From positions 1-64,000 of the forward strand of contig JAOAIK010000010.1 of the NCBI GenBank assembly GCA_026414745.1: a stretch of 64,000 nucleotides of DNA, in the 5' to 3' direction. This stretch comes from Roseococcus sp. (GTDB lineage: Bacteria > Pseudomonadota > Alphaproteobacteria > Acetobacterales > Acetobacteraceae). The position numbers and the translations under genes were made by a program. Of the stretch, positions 33,643 to 45,185 are shown piece by piece (within the stretch, counting starts at the first letter, position 1; every line of letters starts with the position of its first letter). The notes below the pieces were generated by a model. That model made no database searches. It was not told where the DNA came from and saw nothing but the letters and a program-made list of their open reading frames with translations.

Positions 33643-34761
33643 ATGCGGGTCGTGGTCCAACTCGGCATTCTCGCGGCGCTGGCCGGCGGCGCCTATGCCT
33701 GGCACAGCCAGGCGGACAAGTGGGGCGTGCCGCGCCCGCTCGCGCTGCTCGGTCTCGAGGCGCCGGCCGAGCGCCAGGCGCCGCGCGGCGGCCCGCCGGG
33801 CGGGCAGGTGCCGGTGGTGGTGGCGCCGGTCCGCACCGGCGAGGTGGTGGAGCGTATCGAGAGCGTCGGCACCGTGCGCGCCCGCGAGGCGGTGACCATC
33901 ACCACGAAGGTGGCCGGGATCGTCACCGCGGTGCGCTTCGAGGAGGGGCAGCGCGTGCGCGAGGGCCAGGTGCTTCTGGAGCTGGACGCCGCGGCCCTGA
34001 TGGCCGAGCTCGACCAGGCGCGTGCGGCGCTGGACAACGCCCGCCAGCAGCTCGCGCGCGCGCGCGCCCTGCCGGCCGGCCAGGCGGTGGCCCAGGCGCG
34101 GGTGGACGAGCTCGAGACCCTCGCCCGCGCTGCCGAGGGCCGCGTGCGCCAGACCCAGGCGCGCATCGAGGAGCTGCGCCTGGTCGCGCCCTTCGAGGGG
34201 CGGGTCGGGCTGCGGCAGGTGAGCCCGGGCGCGCTGATCCAGCCCGGCACGGCGGTGACGACGCTCGACGACATCAGCCGCGTGCGCGTGGAGTTCTCGG
34301 TGCCCGAGGTGCATTTCGCCCGGGTGCAGCCGGGCGCCCGCGTCATCGCGCGCAGCGCCGCCTACGGCAATCGCCGCTTCGAAGGGCGGGTGGCGCTGAT
34401 CGACACGCGCATCGACCCCGCCACGCGCACCATCCGCCTCGTCTCGGAGTTCGACAACCCGGATGAGGCGCTCAAGCCCGGGCTGTTCCTCACCGTCGAG
34501 CTGACGCTGGAGAGCCGCCCCAACGCCCTGCTCATCCCGGAGGAGGCGCTCGATCCGGTGGGCGAGCGCAACTACGTCTACGCCATCCGCGAGGGCCGGG
34601 CGCGGCGCGTCGAGGTGGCGCTCGGCCTGCGGCTGCCGGGCGAGGTGGAGATCCGCCAGGGCCTCGCCCCCGGCGAGCAGGTGGTGGTGCGCGGTCTGCA
34701 GCGTCTGCGCCCCGATGCGCCGGTGCGCGTGACCGAGACGATGACCCGCCCGACGAGCTGA
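33643..34761 (+). CDS. RND efflux periplasmic adaptor (HlyD/MexA family)
   Basis: A 372-aa membrane-fusion protein. The N-terminal hydrophobic stretch (VVVQLGILAALAGGAYAW) is a signal or anchor; no lipobox cysteine is visible. Domains: a lipoyl half-motif (VGTVRAREAVTITTKVAGIVTAVRFEEGQRVREGQVLLELD), a helical hairpin (about 115-170), the second lipoyl half (VAPFEGRVGLRQVSPGALIQPGT), then beta-barrel and membrane-proximal domains. It bridges the RND pump just downstream (13 bp) to an outer-membrane channel. No channel gene is present nearby, so a TolC-like protein elsewhere would be needed. Confidence 0.93.
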   Translation: MRVVVQLGILAALAGGAYAWHSQADKWGVPRPLALLGLEAPAERQAPRGGPPGGQVPVVVAPVRTGEVVERIESVGTVRAREAVTITTKVAGIVTAVRFEEGQRVREGQVLLELDAAALMAELDQARAALDNARQQLARARALPAGQAVAQARVDELETLARAAEGRVRQTQARIEELRLVAPFEGRVGLRQVSPGALIQPGTAVTTLDDISRVRVEFSVPEVHFARVQPGARVIARSAAYGNRRFEGRVALIDTRIDPATRTIRLVSEFDNPDEALKPGLFLTVELTLESRPNALLIPEEALDPVGERNYVYAIREGRARRVEVALGLRLPGEVEIRQGLAPGEQVVVRGLQRLRPDAPVRVTETMTRPTS

Positions 34762-34774
34762 GGGGGCGCGCGGC

Positions 34775-37700
34775 ATGATCCTCTCCGACCTGTCCATCAA
34801 GCGCCCGGTCTTCGCCACCGTGGTGAGCCTGATGATGATCGTGCTCGGCCTCGCCTCGCTGATGCGCCTGCCGGTGCGCGAGCTGCCGCAGATCGACCCG
34901 CCCATCGTGCAGGTGACGACGCAGTACATCGGCGCCTCGGCGGCGGTGGTGGACACGCAGATCACCGAGATCATCGAGGCGGCGGTGGCCGGCATCGAGG
35001 GGATCAAGACCATCACCTCCCAGTCGCGCGACGAGCGCAGCCAGGTGGTGATCGAGTTCAACCTCTCGCGCGACGTGGACGCGGCGGCGAACGACGTGCG
35101 CGACCGCGTGGCGCGCGCCCTGAACCGCCTGCCCGAGGCCGCCGACCAGCCGGTGGTGCAGAAGCAGGACGGCGACAGCCGCCCCATCCTGTGGATCGCC
35201 CTCTCCTCCGACCGCCATTCGGGGATGGAGATCACCGACATCGCGCGCCGGCGCATGCTCGACCGCCTCGCCATCGTGGACGGGGTGGCGCAGGTGATCG
35301 TGCAGGGCGAGCGGCGCTTCTCCATGCGCATCTGGCTCGACCGCCAGGCGCTGGCCGCGCGCGGGCTGACAGTGCAGGACGTGGAGGACGCGATCCGCCG
35401 CGAGAACGTGGAGCTGCCCGGCGGGCGGCTCGATTCCCTGCAGCGCGAGCTCACCGTGCGCACCGACACGCGCATGAACCGGCCCGAGCAGTTCCGCAGC
35501 ATCGTCGTCGCCCGTCAGGGGGGCGCGCAGGTGCTGCTGGGCGACGTGGCGACGGTCGAGATCGCGCCCGAGGACACGCGCGGCGAATACCGCATCAACG
35601 GCCGGCCTGCCATCGGCCTCGGCATCCTGCGGCAGAGCACCGCGAACACCCTCTCCGTGGCCAACGGCGTGAAGGCGGAGGTGGCGCGCATCGCCCCCTC
35701 GCTGCCGGAGGGCATGCAGGTCACCTACGGCTTCGACGAGAGCCTGTTCATCAGCCAGTCCATCTACGAGGTGCAGCACGCGCTCATGATCGCGCTCGCC
35801 CTCGTGGTGGGGGTGATCTTCCTCTTCCTGCGCAGCTTCCGCGCGACCATCATCCCGGCGGTCGCCATCCCGGTCTCCATCATCGCCTCCTTCGCGGCGA
35901 TGGCGGCGATGGGCTTCTCGCTCAACATCCTCACCCTGCTCGGCCTCGTTCTCGCCATCGGCCTCGTGGTGGACGACGCGATCGTGGTGCTGGAGAACGT
36001 GCACCGGCGCATCGAGGAGGGCGAGGAGCCGCTCCTCGCCGCGCTGCGCGGATCGCGCGAGATCGCCTTCGCGGTTCTGGCCACCACGCTGGTGCTGATC
36101 GCGGTGTTCGTGCCGCTCTCCTTCATGGAGGGCAATGTGGGCCGGCTGTTCACCGAGTTCGGCCTCGCGCTCGCCGCCTCGGTGGCCTTCTCGGGGCTGG
36201 TGGCGCTCACGCTCACGCCGATGATGTGCAGCAAGCTGCTCACGCCGGCCTCCGGCCACAGCTGGATCATCCGCCGCACCGAGCCGATCTTCCACTACAT
36301 GAACGAGGGCTTCCGCTGGACGCTGCGCGGCGCGCTGAAGGCACCCCTCATCACGCTCGGGCTGGCGGCCTCGCTCTCCGGCCTCGCGGTGATCCTCTTC
36401 AACATCGTGCCCAAGGAGTTCACGCCGACCGAGGACCGCGGCGTGGTCATCATCCCGATGACCGGCCCGGAGGGCGCGAACCCGAACTACATGCGCGAGC
36501 ACACGCTCCGCGCCGAGGCCATCGGTGCCGAGTATGTGGCGCGCGGCGAGGCCGCCTCGGTCTTCGCCACCATGGGCGGCTTCCAGCGCCCGCCCATCGG
36601 CAATGTGGCGAACGTGTTCATCCGCCTCGCCCCCTGGCACGAGCGCGAGCGCAAGGCGCAGCAGATCGCGGCGGAGATCTTCCCGCGCGTCGCCGCCATG
36701 CCGGGTGTGCGCGCCTTCACCCTGGTGCCGCCCTCGCTCGGCCAGTCGGGCTTCCAGCCGCCCATCCAGTTCGTGATCGGCGGGCCCGACTACGCGACGC
36801 TGGTGGAGTGGCGGGACGCCTTCCTGGAGCGCGCGCGGCAGAACCCGCGCCTGCTCAACCTCGACTCCAACTTCCGCGAGACCAAGCCGGAAATCCGCGT
36901 GGACGTGGACCGGCGCAAGGCGGCCGAACTCGGCATCTCGATCCAGGCCATCGGCCGCACCATCGAGACCATGCTCGGCTCGCGCGAGGTCGGCACCTAT
37001 GTGGACGGCGGCCAGGAATACCGCGTGCTGCTGCAGGCGCACGAGACGAACCGCGCCACGCCCTATGACCTCGAGAACATCTTCATCCGCGGCGCGGGCG
37101 GACTCGTGCCCCTCTCCAACGTGGTCGTCCTGACCGAGCGCGCGCGGCCCCAGCAGCTTTCGCGCGCCGACCGGGTGCGCGCCATCACCATCACCGCCTC
37201 GCTGGCGCCCGGCTATGCCCTCGGCGACGCGCTGGACTTCATGGACGCCGTCGCGGCCGAAGTGCTGCCGCCGGAGGCGCGCATCTCCTACCGCGGGCAG
37301 TCTCTCGAGTTCCGCGACAGCTCCTCGGCGCTCTACGTCACCTTCCTGCTCGCCCTCATCGTCGTTTATCTCGTGCTGGCGGCGCAGTTCGAGAGCTTCA
37401 TCCACCCCTTCATCATCCTGCTCTCCACCCCGCTCGCGGTCACGGGCGGGCTGCTCGCGCTGCACGTGACGGGGCAGACGCTGAACATCTTCTCGCAGAT
37501 CGGAATGATCCTGCTGATCGGGCTGATGGCGAAGAACGGCATCCTGGTGGTGGAGTTCGCCAACCAGCTGCGCGACCGCGGGCTGTCCATCTTCGACGCG
37601 GCGCTGGAGGCGAGCGTGGTGCGCCTGCGCCCCATCCTGATGACCTCCATCGCCACCGTGCTCGGCGCCGTGCCGCTGGCCATGGCGACGGGGGCGGGGG

Positions 37701-37933
37701 CGGAGAGCCGCATGGCGCTCGGCGTGGTCATCGTGGGGGGCATCAGCCTGTCCACCTTCGTCACGCTCTACGCCATTCCCGCGCTCTACGTGATGCTCGC
37801 GCGTTTCACCAAACCGGTCGGTCATATCGAGCGCATGCTGAGCGACCTCGAGGCGCGGGCGCCGGCGGCGGTCGGCGACGAAGCGGCGAAGTATGCGCGC
37901 AAGGGCCGCAGCCAGCCCTCGCCAGCGGAGTGA
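34775..37933 (+). CDS. RND efflux pump permease (HAE1/AcrB family)
   Basis: A 1052-aa proton-driven pump of normal family length, with twelve predicted helices in two halves and large periplasmic loops. The N-terminus SIKRPVFATVVSLMMIVLG is typical. Proton-relay residues are visible: the aspartate pair in GLVVDDAIVVLENVHRR (helix 4) and the lysine in LLIGLMAKNGILVVEF (helix 10). It exports hydrophobic or amphiphilic compounds together with the adaptor upstream. Substrates cannot be predicted, and no local TetR/MarR repressor is present. Confidence 0.95.
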   Translation: MILSDLSIKRPVFATVVSLMMIVLGLASLMRLPVRELPQIDPPIVQVTTQYIGASAAVVDTQITEIIEAAVAGIEGIKTITSQSRDERSQVVIEFNLSRDVDAAANDVRDRVARALNRLPEAADQPVVQKQDGDSRPILWIALSSDRHSGMEITDIARRRMLDRLAIVDGVAQVIVQGERRFSMRIWLDRQALAARGLTVQDVEDAIRRENVELPGGRLDSLQRELTVRTDTRMNRPEQFRSIVVARQGGAQVLLGDVATVEIAPEDTRGEYRINGRPAIGLGILRQSTANTLSVANGVKAEVARIAPSLPEGMQVTYGFDESLFISQSIYEVQHALMIALALVVGVIFLFLRSFRATIIPAVAIPVSIIASFAAMAAMGFSLNILTLLGLVLAIGLVVDDAIVVLENVHRRIEEGEEPLLAALRGSREIAFAVLATTLVLIAVFVPLSFMEGNVGRLFTEFGLALAASVAFSGLVALTLTPMMCSKLLTPASGHSWIIRRTEPIFHYMNEGFRWTLRGALKAPLITLGLAASLSGLAVILFNIVPKEFTPTEDRGVVIIPMTGPEGANPNYMREHTLRAEAIGAEYVARGEAASVFATMGGFQRPPIGNVANVFIRLAPWHERERKAQQIAAEIFPRVAAMPGVRAFTLVPPSLGQSGFQPPIQFVIGGPDYATLVEWRDAFLERARQNPRLLNLDSNFRETKPEIRVDVDRRKAAELGISIQAIGRTIETMLGSREVGTYVDGGQEYRVLLQAHETNRATPYDLENIFIRGAGGLVPLSNVVVLTERARPQQLSRADRVRAITITASLAPGYALGDALDFMDAVAAEVLPPEARISYRGQSLEFRDSSSALYVTFLLALIVVYLVLAAQFESFIHPFIILLSTPLAVTGGLLALHVTGQTLNIFSQIGMILLIGLMAKNGILVVEFANQLRDRGLSIFDAALEASVVRLRPILMTSIATVLGAVPLAMATGAGAESRMALGVVIVGGISLSTFVTLYAIPALYVMLARFTKPVGHIERMLSDLEARAPAAVGDEAAKYARKGRSQPSPAE

Positions 37934-37989
37934 CGCGCCCGCCCCGCTGATCTAGTGTCCCCCCGCAAGGCTTGGGGGGAGAGACCGGC

Positions 37990-39660
37990 ATGGTGACGGG
38001 AATGCAGGAGCGCAGCGGCGGGCGGCTTCTGGCCGATGCGCTGGTGGCGAATGGCGCGAGCCACGTCTTCGCCGTGCCGGGGGAGAGCTACCTCGACCTG
38101 CTGGACGGCCTCTATGCGGTGCGCAACCGGATCCAGCTCGTCACCTGCCGCTTCGAGGCGGGCGCGGTCCACATGGCCGAGGCGCAGGGCAAGCTCACCG
38201 GCAGGCCGGGCGTGGCCGCCGTCACGCGGGGCCCGGGCGCCTGCCATGCCGCCATCGGCGTGCACGTCGCCATGCAGGATTCGACGCCGCTCGTGCTGCT
38301 GGTCGGCCAGATTCCCGTCGAGGAGACCGACCGCGAGAGCTTCCAGGAGGTGGACTACCGTCGCATGTTCAGCCCGCTGGCGAAGTGGGTGACGCAGATC
38401 GACGACGCGCGCCGCATCCCCGAGATCATGGCGCACGCCTTCGATGTCGCGGTGAGCGGCCGGCCGGGGCCCGTCGTCGTCGCCATCAGCGAGGAGATGC
38501 AGAAGCACCGCGTGGCCGTGCCTGACATCGGGCCGCAGCGCGTCCTGCCCGCCCATCCGGCCCCGGAGGCCGCGCAGGAGGTGATGGCGCTGCTCGCGCG
38601 AGCCGAGCGTCCGCTCGCCATCCTCGGCGGCAGCCGCTGGAGCGCGGCGGGGAAGGCCGCCATCCGCGATTTCCTCGTGGGCAACGACATCCCGGTGGCG
38701 GTCGCCTTCCGCCGGCAGGGGCTGTTCGACGGCACCAGCGCGCATTACGCGGGCGATCTCGGGGTGGGTGCGGATGCGGGGCTCGTCGCCGCGGCGAAGC
38801 GGGCGGACCTGATCCTAGCCATCGGCACGCGCCTCGGCGAGCCGGTGAGCCAGGGCTACACGCTGCTCGACATGGCCGGCGCCACGCCCCTCGTGCATGT
38901 GCATCCGGACCAGAGCGAGATCGGGCGCGTCTATCGCGTGGCGCTGGGGATCACCAGCGACGTGAACGCCTTCGCCCTGGCCATGGCCGGGCACCGGGTG
39001 GCCGCGCCGCGCTGGGGCGCCTGGCGTGCGGAACTGCGCGCCCTGCGCGAGGCGCAGGCCGTGGCGCCCGACTACGAGGGCCCGCTCAACCTCGCCCGCG
39101 CGTTGCAGGCGCTGGAGAAGGAGCTTCCGGCCGACGCGATCTTCACGACCGACGCCGGCAACTTCGCCACCTGGCCCACGCGCTTCATGCATGTGAAGGA
39201 GGGGCAGGACTTCCTCGGCCCCACCAACGGCGCCATGGGCTATGGCGTGCCCGCCGCCATCGGCGCGGCCATCGTCCAGCCGGGGCGGCGGGTGATCTGC
39301 TTCGTGGGCGATGGCGGCTTCCTGATGACGGGCCAGGAGATCGCCACCGCCTTCCATCACGGTGTGGCGCCGATCATCCTCGTGTTCAACAACGGGATGT
39401 ACGGCACCATCCGCATGTACCAGGAGCGGACCTACCCCGAACGCGTCTCCGGCACGGAGCTGACCAACCCGGACTTCGCGAAGTTCATCGAAGCCTTCGG
39501 CGGCCATGGCGAGGTGGTGGCGCGCACCGAGGAGCTGGTGCCCGCCTATCGCCGCGCCGCCGCCAGCGGCAAGCCCGCCCTCATCGAAATCCGGATGAAC
39601 CCGGAGCAGGTGACCAACCGCGCCACCATTGCTGATCTGCGCGCCCAGGCGCGGCGCTGA
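37990..39660 (+). CDS. Thiamine-diphosphate-dependent enzyme (acetolactate-synthase-like)
   Basis: A 556-aa three-domain ThDP enzyme. The catalytic glutamate lies in TCRFEAGAVHMAEAQGK, the central domain has the usual GGSRW and AIGTRLGE segments, and the ThDP/Mg motif is GDGGFLMTGQEIATAFHHGVAPIILVFNN. It resembles IlvB-like proteins of unknown substrate rather than the anabolic acetolactate synthase, and no small regulatory subunit (ilvN) follows. It could be an acetolactate synthase, glyoxylate carboligase or oxalyl/benzoylformate-type decarboxylase. The ATG at 37990 follows a GGGGGGAGAG ribosome-binding site. Convergent with the pirin gene. Confidence 0.85.
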   Translation: MVTGMQERSGGRLLADALVANGASHVFAVPGESYLDLLDGLYAVRNRIQLVTCRFEAGAVHMAEAQGKLTGRPGVAAVTRGPGACHAAIGVHVAMQDSTPLVLLVGQIPVEETDRESFQEVDYRRMFSPLAKWVTQIDDARRIPEIMAHAFDVAVSGRPGPVVVAISEEMQKHRVAVPDIGPQRVLPAHPAPEAAQEVMALLARAERPLAILGGSRWSAAGKAAIRDFLVGNDIPVAVAFRRQGLFDGTSAHYAGDLGVGADAGLVAAAKRADLILAIGTRLGEPVSQGYTLLDMAGATPLVHVHPDQSEIGRVYRVALGITSDVNAFALAMAGHRVAAPRWGAWRAELRALREAQAVAPDYEGPLNLARALQALEKELPADAIFTTDAGNFATWPTRFMHVKEGQDFLGPTNGAMGYGVPAAIGAAIVQPGRRVICFVGDGGFLMTGQEIATAFHHGVAPIILVFNNGMYGTIRMYQERTYPERVSGTELTNPDFAKFIEAFGGHGEVVARTEELVPAYRRAAASGKPALIEIRMNPEQVTNRATIADLRAQARR

Positions 39661-39687
39661 GGCCCGGCCCCGGAGGACGGCAGCCGC

Positions 39688-40395
39688 TCAGGCCGCCACC
39701 TCCACCAGCACCAGCTCGGCTTCCTCCTCCGCGCGGATGAGGAGTTCCGTCTCGTCGCGGATGGCCGCGCCGTCGCGCGCCGAGAGCGCCGCGCCGTTCA
39801 CCGTCACGCGGCCGCGCGCCGGGACGAGATAGGCGGCGCGACCGGGGGCGAGCGGCTGGCGCAATTCCTGTCCGGGCGCGAGCGTCGCCGCCATCACCGC
39901 GGCGTCGGCGTTGATGGGCAGGGCGCCGGCCTCGGCATCGCCGACCCGGCCGCCGGCCAGCACCTCGAAACGGGCCTCGCGCCCCGCCCTGGGGAAGGAC
40001 TTGGTGCCCCACCCGGGCGTCGCTCCGGCCCTGTCGGGGAGGATCCAGATCTGGAAGATGCGCGTCGGCATGGCCTCCAGATTGTATTCGCTGTGCACCA
40101 CGCCGGTGCCGGCAGACATGACCTGCACATCGCCGGCCTCGGTGCGGCCCTCATTGCCCATGCTGTCGCGGTGGGTGATCGCCCCTTCGCGCACATAGGT
40201 GATGATCTCCATGTCGCGGTGCGGGTGCGGGTCGAAGCCCGTGCCGGGGGCGATCTCGTCGTCGTTCCACACGCGCAGCCGGCCCCAGCCCATGCGCGAA
40301 CGGTCGTGGTAGTGGCCGAAGGAGAAATGGTGCCGCGCCTTGAGCCAGCCGAAATCGGCGCCGCCGAGGCTCGCGAAGGGGCGGATGTCGATCAT
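39688..40395 (-). CDS. Pirin family bicupin protein
   Basis: A 235-aa bicupin of the YhhW/quercetinase-like pirin group. The N-terminal cupin carries the metal ligands in FDPHPHRDMEIITY and SAGTGVVHSE (two histidines, a histidine and a glutamate). The start WLKARHHFSFGHYHD is a strong family signature. Members bind iron; some oxidise quercetin and others are redox-responsive regulators. ATG 40395 was chosen (MIDIRPF); a longer in-frame extension lacks homology. It is monocistronic between a convergent ThDP enzyme and the cco run's 3' end. Confidence 0.92.
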   Translation of the reverse strand: MIDIRPFASLGGADFGWLKARHHFSFGHYHDRSRMGWGRLRVWNDDEIAPGTGFDPHPHRDMEIITYVREGAITHRDSMGNEGRTEAGDVQVMSAGTGVVHSEYNLEAMPTRIFQIWILPDRAGATPGWGTKSFPRAGREARFEVLAGGRVGDAEAGALPINADAAVMAATLAPGQELRQPLAPGRAAYLVPARGRVTVNGAALSARDGAAIRDETELLIRAEEEAELVLVEVAA

Positions 40396-40482
40396 GGTCG
40401 TGATCCCGCGGGGCCGGCTTGTGGCCCCTGTCGCGCGGCAGATAGCGGACCGGTGCGGCCCGCGCCATGCCGCGCGCGCGAT

Positions 40483-40511
40483 CGCGCCCATTCAGCGCGG
40501 TGATGGGCGCG
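40483..40511 (-). terminator. 9-bp hairpin at the end of the cco gene run
   Basis: CGCGCCCAT and ATGGGCGCG form a perfect 9-bp stem with an 11-nt loop, starting about 10 nt after the stop codon of the last minus-strand gene. Position and symmetry suggest the transcription end of the cbb3 cluster. As elsewhere in this window there is no T-tract. Confidence 0.45.
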
Positions 40512-40520
40512 CCGGCAGGC

Positions 40521-40706
40521 TCAATGCGCCGCGCGGTCCTTCGCGTCGAAGTGCCGCTTCACGATGCCGTAGCCGTAGAACAGCCCGAAGGCGGTCAGCA
40601 TCACCCCCCAGGCGTAGAAATAGCCCTCGGCCACCGCGACGATGAGCAGCCCGACCAGCGCCAGCGCCGCGGCCAGGACCATGAACAGGACGGAGGAGAC
40701 AGGCAT
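40521..40706 (-). CDS. 61-aa membrane protein at the end of the cco operon, unknown function
   Basis: A 61-aa protein with two predicted transmembrane helices: residues 5-26 (SVLFMVLAAALALVGLLIVA) and 29-47 (YFYAWGVMLTAFGLFYGYGI), ending in a charged tail (VKRHFDAKDRAAH). Its ATG overlaps the ccoS stop codon (ATGA), so it is translationally coupled to the cbb3 maturation genes. I do not recognise a family. Location and topology suggest a small assembly factor or an accessory subunit of the oxidase, by inference only. Confidence 0.75.
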   Translation of the reverse strand: MPVSSVLFMVLAAALALVGLLIVAVAEGYFYAWGVMLTAFGLFYGYGIVKRHFDAKDRAAH

Positions 40707-40869
40707 CAGCGGGGTCCTTTCTTCCCGGGAGTGTCGTCGTCGAAGAGGATTCGCGCGGCCGCGCCGTCGAGATCCTCGAACTGGCCCGAGCGCAGCGCAT
40801 AGAGGAAGGCCGCGAGGCCGATGAGCCCGAGCGCCAGCGCGGCGGGAATGAGCCAGACCAGGATGTCCA

Positions 40870-40870
<1 letters not shown>
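40706..40870 (-). CDS. ccoS: cbb3-type cytochrome oxidase assembly protein CcoS
   Basis: A 54-aa single-pass membrane protein. A hydrophobic N-terminus (LVWLIPAALALGLIGLAAFLYAL) is followed by the family's hallmark SGQFEDLDGAAARILFDDD. CcoS is needed to install heme and copper into the CcoN subunit. It overlaps ccoI at the start and the 61-aa gene at its stop, as in tightly coupled ccoGHIS operons. Confidence 0.93.
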
Positions 40871-43205
<2,335 letters not shown>

Positions 43206-43209
<4 letters not shown>

Positions 43210-43670
43210 GGCAGGAGCAGCCTCTGGCGGATGTCGAGCCGCCGGCCCTCGCCGTCCGTCAGGGTGCCGCGGAACTCCCATTGGCCGGGGCGCAGCGCGG
43301 GCAGATCGAAGCCCTGGCGCGGCGTGGCGACGCCGAGCTCCACCACCCTGCCCTCCAGCGGACGCAGCAGATGCGCCTCGATCACGCCCTCCACCGCCCG
43401 GCCCTCGCGGTCGGTCACCGCCACCGCGATGCGGCCCTCGCGCAGCGCCACGCGCGGCGTCCAGCCCAGCGCGTCCTGGCGGGCGGCCTCCTCCAGCACG
43501 AGGTTGTAGGCGCGGCCGCGGTCGTAGCTCTGCCCGGTCGTGAGGCCGGGGAAGGTGCTGAGCGCAGCCCAGACCATCACCCCGTTCACGACGATCACGA
43601 CCAGCATGCCGCCGACGAAGATCCAGGGGATCCAGCCGCTGCGGCGCGGGGTGGCGGCGCTTCGGCTCAT
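43206..43670 (-). CDS. ccoH: FixH/CcoH family protein
   Basis: A 154-aa protein with one N-terminal helix (IPWIFVGGMLVVIVVNGVMVW), the conserved FPGLTTGQSYDRGRAYN that follows it in FixH proteins, and a periplasmic domain ending RRLDIRQRLLLP. It is needed for stable cbb3 oxidase assembly. Its ATG overlaps the ccoG stop (ATGA) and its stop overlaps the ccoI GTG. Confidence 0.92.
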
Positions 43671-45175
43671 GGGCGCGGCCCCAGGAAGCTGCTGCCCTGG
43701 GCGAGCACGCTGCGCCCCTGCGCATCGAGCAGGCGGAAGGTCACGGGCGTGCTCTCGGGCAGGCGCAGGCCGGGCGGGGCGGTGACCAGGGCCCGCCACT
43801 GGGTGATGCCGTCCTCGCGCGTCGTGATCACCGGGCGGCCGGCCGCGTCCCGCGGCGCGTCCTGCACCGTGAGCCGCAGGCCCTGCGGGCCTTCGAGCAC
43901 CACGGCGAGCTGCAGGGTCTCGCCCCGGCCCTTGTGCGCGAGCTTGAGCGTGTATCCGTTGCGGATGCCGCCGTCGGAGAGGGTGACGTAGAGCGGCGCA
44001 CGGTCGCGCTGGACGGAGAGGGTCAGCGTCTCGCGCATCAGCCAGGCGCCGAGCATGACGAGCAGCACGGCCGTCAGCACCCCGGCGTAGAGAAGGGTGC
44101 GCGGGCGGATCAGCCTCTGTGGCCGGCGCGCCGCCATGCCCGCGGCCAGCCGCTCGGGCCCGGGCGGCAGCCCCCTGGTCGCGGCCTCGCTGGCGGCGAG
44201 ATTCTTCAGCGTCTCGAAGGCGATCAGCCCCTTCGTGCGGCCGAGCTTCGCCATCACCTCGTCGCAGGCGTCGATGCACAGCCCGCAGCCGATGCATTCG
44301 AGCTGCTGACCGTCGCGGATGTCGATCCCCGTGGGGCAGACATGGAGGCAGGCCTTGCAGTCGACGCAGTCGCCGTGCCCGCCGTCCGGCTTGCCGCGCG
44401 GCTCGCCGCGCCAGGCGCGATAGGTGACGACGCGGCTGTCCTCGTCGAGCATCGCGGCCTGGAAGCGCGGCCACGGGCACATGTAGGTGCACACCTGCTC
44501 GCGCGCCGCGCCGGCCAGCACGTAGGTCGTGGCGGTGAACAGCCCGAAGAAGCCGTAGACCGCGAGCGAGGCGCGGCCCGTGAGGATCTCCACCGCCACG
44601 GTCGGCGCGTCGTTGAAGTACATGATCCAGGCGCCGCCGGTCGCCATGGCGATGGCGAGCCAGGCGGCATGCTTGACGAGCTTGAGCCGCCACCAGCGCG
44701 CGTTTCTCGGGCCCTGGTCGAGCTTCATGCGCGCGTTGCGGTCGCCCTCGATGCGGCGCTCCACCCACATGAAGAGGTCGGTCCAGACCGTCTGCGGGCA
44801 GGTGAAGCCGCACCACAGCCGCCCGAACAGGGAGGTGACGGCGAACAGGCCGATCGCGCCGAGCACCAGCGCGCCGGTGAGGAAGTACACCTCCTGCGGC
44901 CAGATCTCGAACCAGAAGAAGAACAGGCGCGCATGCGCCATGTCCACGAGCACGGCCTGGTCGGGCACGCCCTCGCCGCGGTCCCAGCGGATCCAGGGCA
45001 CGAGGTAGTAGAGCGAGAGCAGCGCCGCCAGCACCGCCCATTTCGCGCGCCGCACCGGGCCGGACACCGCGCGCGGATAGACCTTCTGGTGCGCGGCGTA
45101 GAGGGAGGGTTCGCTCGTCGGCACCGACACCTTGCCCTCCTTCCCTGGCGGCCTGCCCGGTGCAAACGCGTTCAT
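43667..45175 (-). CDS. ccoG: cbb3 oxidase accessory protein CcoG/FixG (ferredoxin-like cupric reductase type)
   Basis: A 502-aa membrane protein with about five helices and two 4Fe-4S ferredoxin motifs between them (CVDCKACLHVCPTG and CIGCGLCIDACDEV), plus an extra membrane-linked CxxxCP site (CTYMCPWPRF). A C-terminal immunoglobulin-like FixG domain starts about residue 385. CcoG reduces Cu(II) to Cu(I) for delivery to the oxidase. It is the first of the maturation genes, 10 bp after ccoP. Confidence 0.95.
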   Translation of the reverse strand: MNAFAPGRPPGKEGKVSVPTSEPSLYAAHQKVYPRAVSGPVRRAKWAVLAALLSLYYLVPWIRWDRGEGVPDQAVLVDMAHARLFFFWFEIWPQEVYFLTGALVLGAIGLFAVTSLFGRLWCGFTCPQTVWTDLFMWVERRIEGDRNARMKLDQGPRNARWWRLKLVKHAAWLAIAMATGGAWIMYFNDAPTVAVEILTGRASLAVYGFFGLFTATTYVLAGAAREQVCTYMCPWPRFQAAMLDEDSRVVTYRAWRGEPRGKPDGGHGDCVDCKACLHVCPTGIDIRDGQQLECIGCGLCIDACDEVMAKLGRTKGLIAFETLKNLAASEAATRGLPPGPERLAAGMAARRPQRLIRPRTLLYAGVLTAVLLVMLGAWLMRETLTLSVQRDRAPLYVTLSDGGIRNGYTLKLAHKGRGETLQLAVVLEGPQGLRLTVQDAPRDAAGRPVITTREDGITQWRALVTAPPGLRLPESTPVTFRLLDAQGRSVLAQGSSFLGPRP

Positions 45176-45185
45176 GGCCCTCGCC

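Noticed and set aside
34532-37825. 1097-codon minus-strand open frame
   Set aside because: It lies entirely antisense to the RND pump gene, is H/D/R/E-rich as expected of a GC-rich shadow frame, and has no family features.
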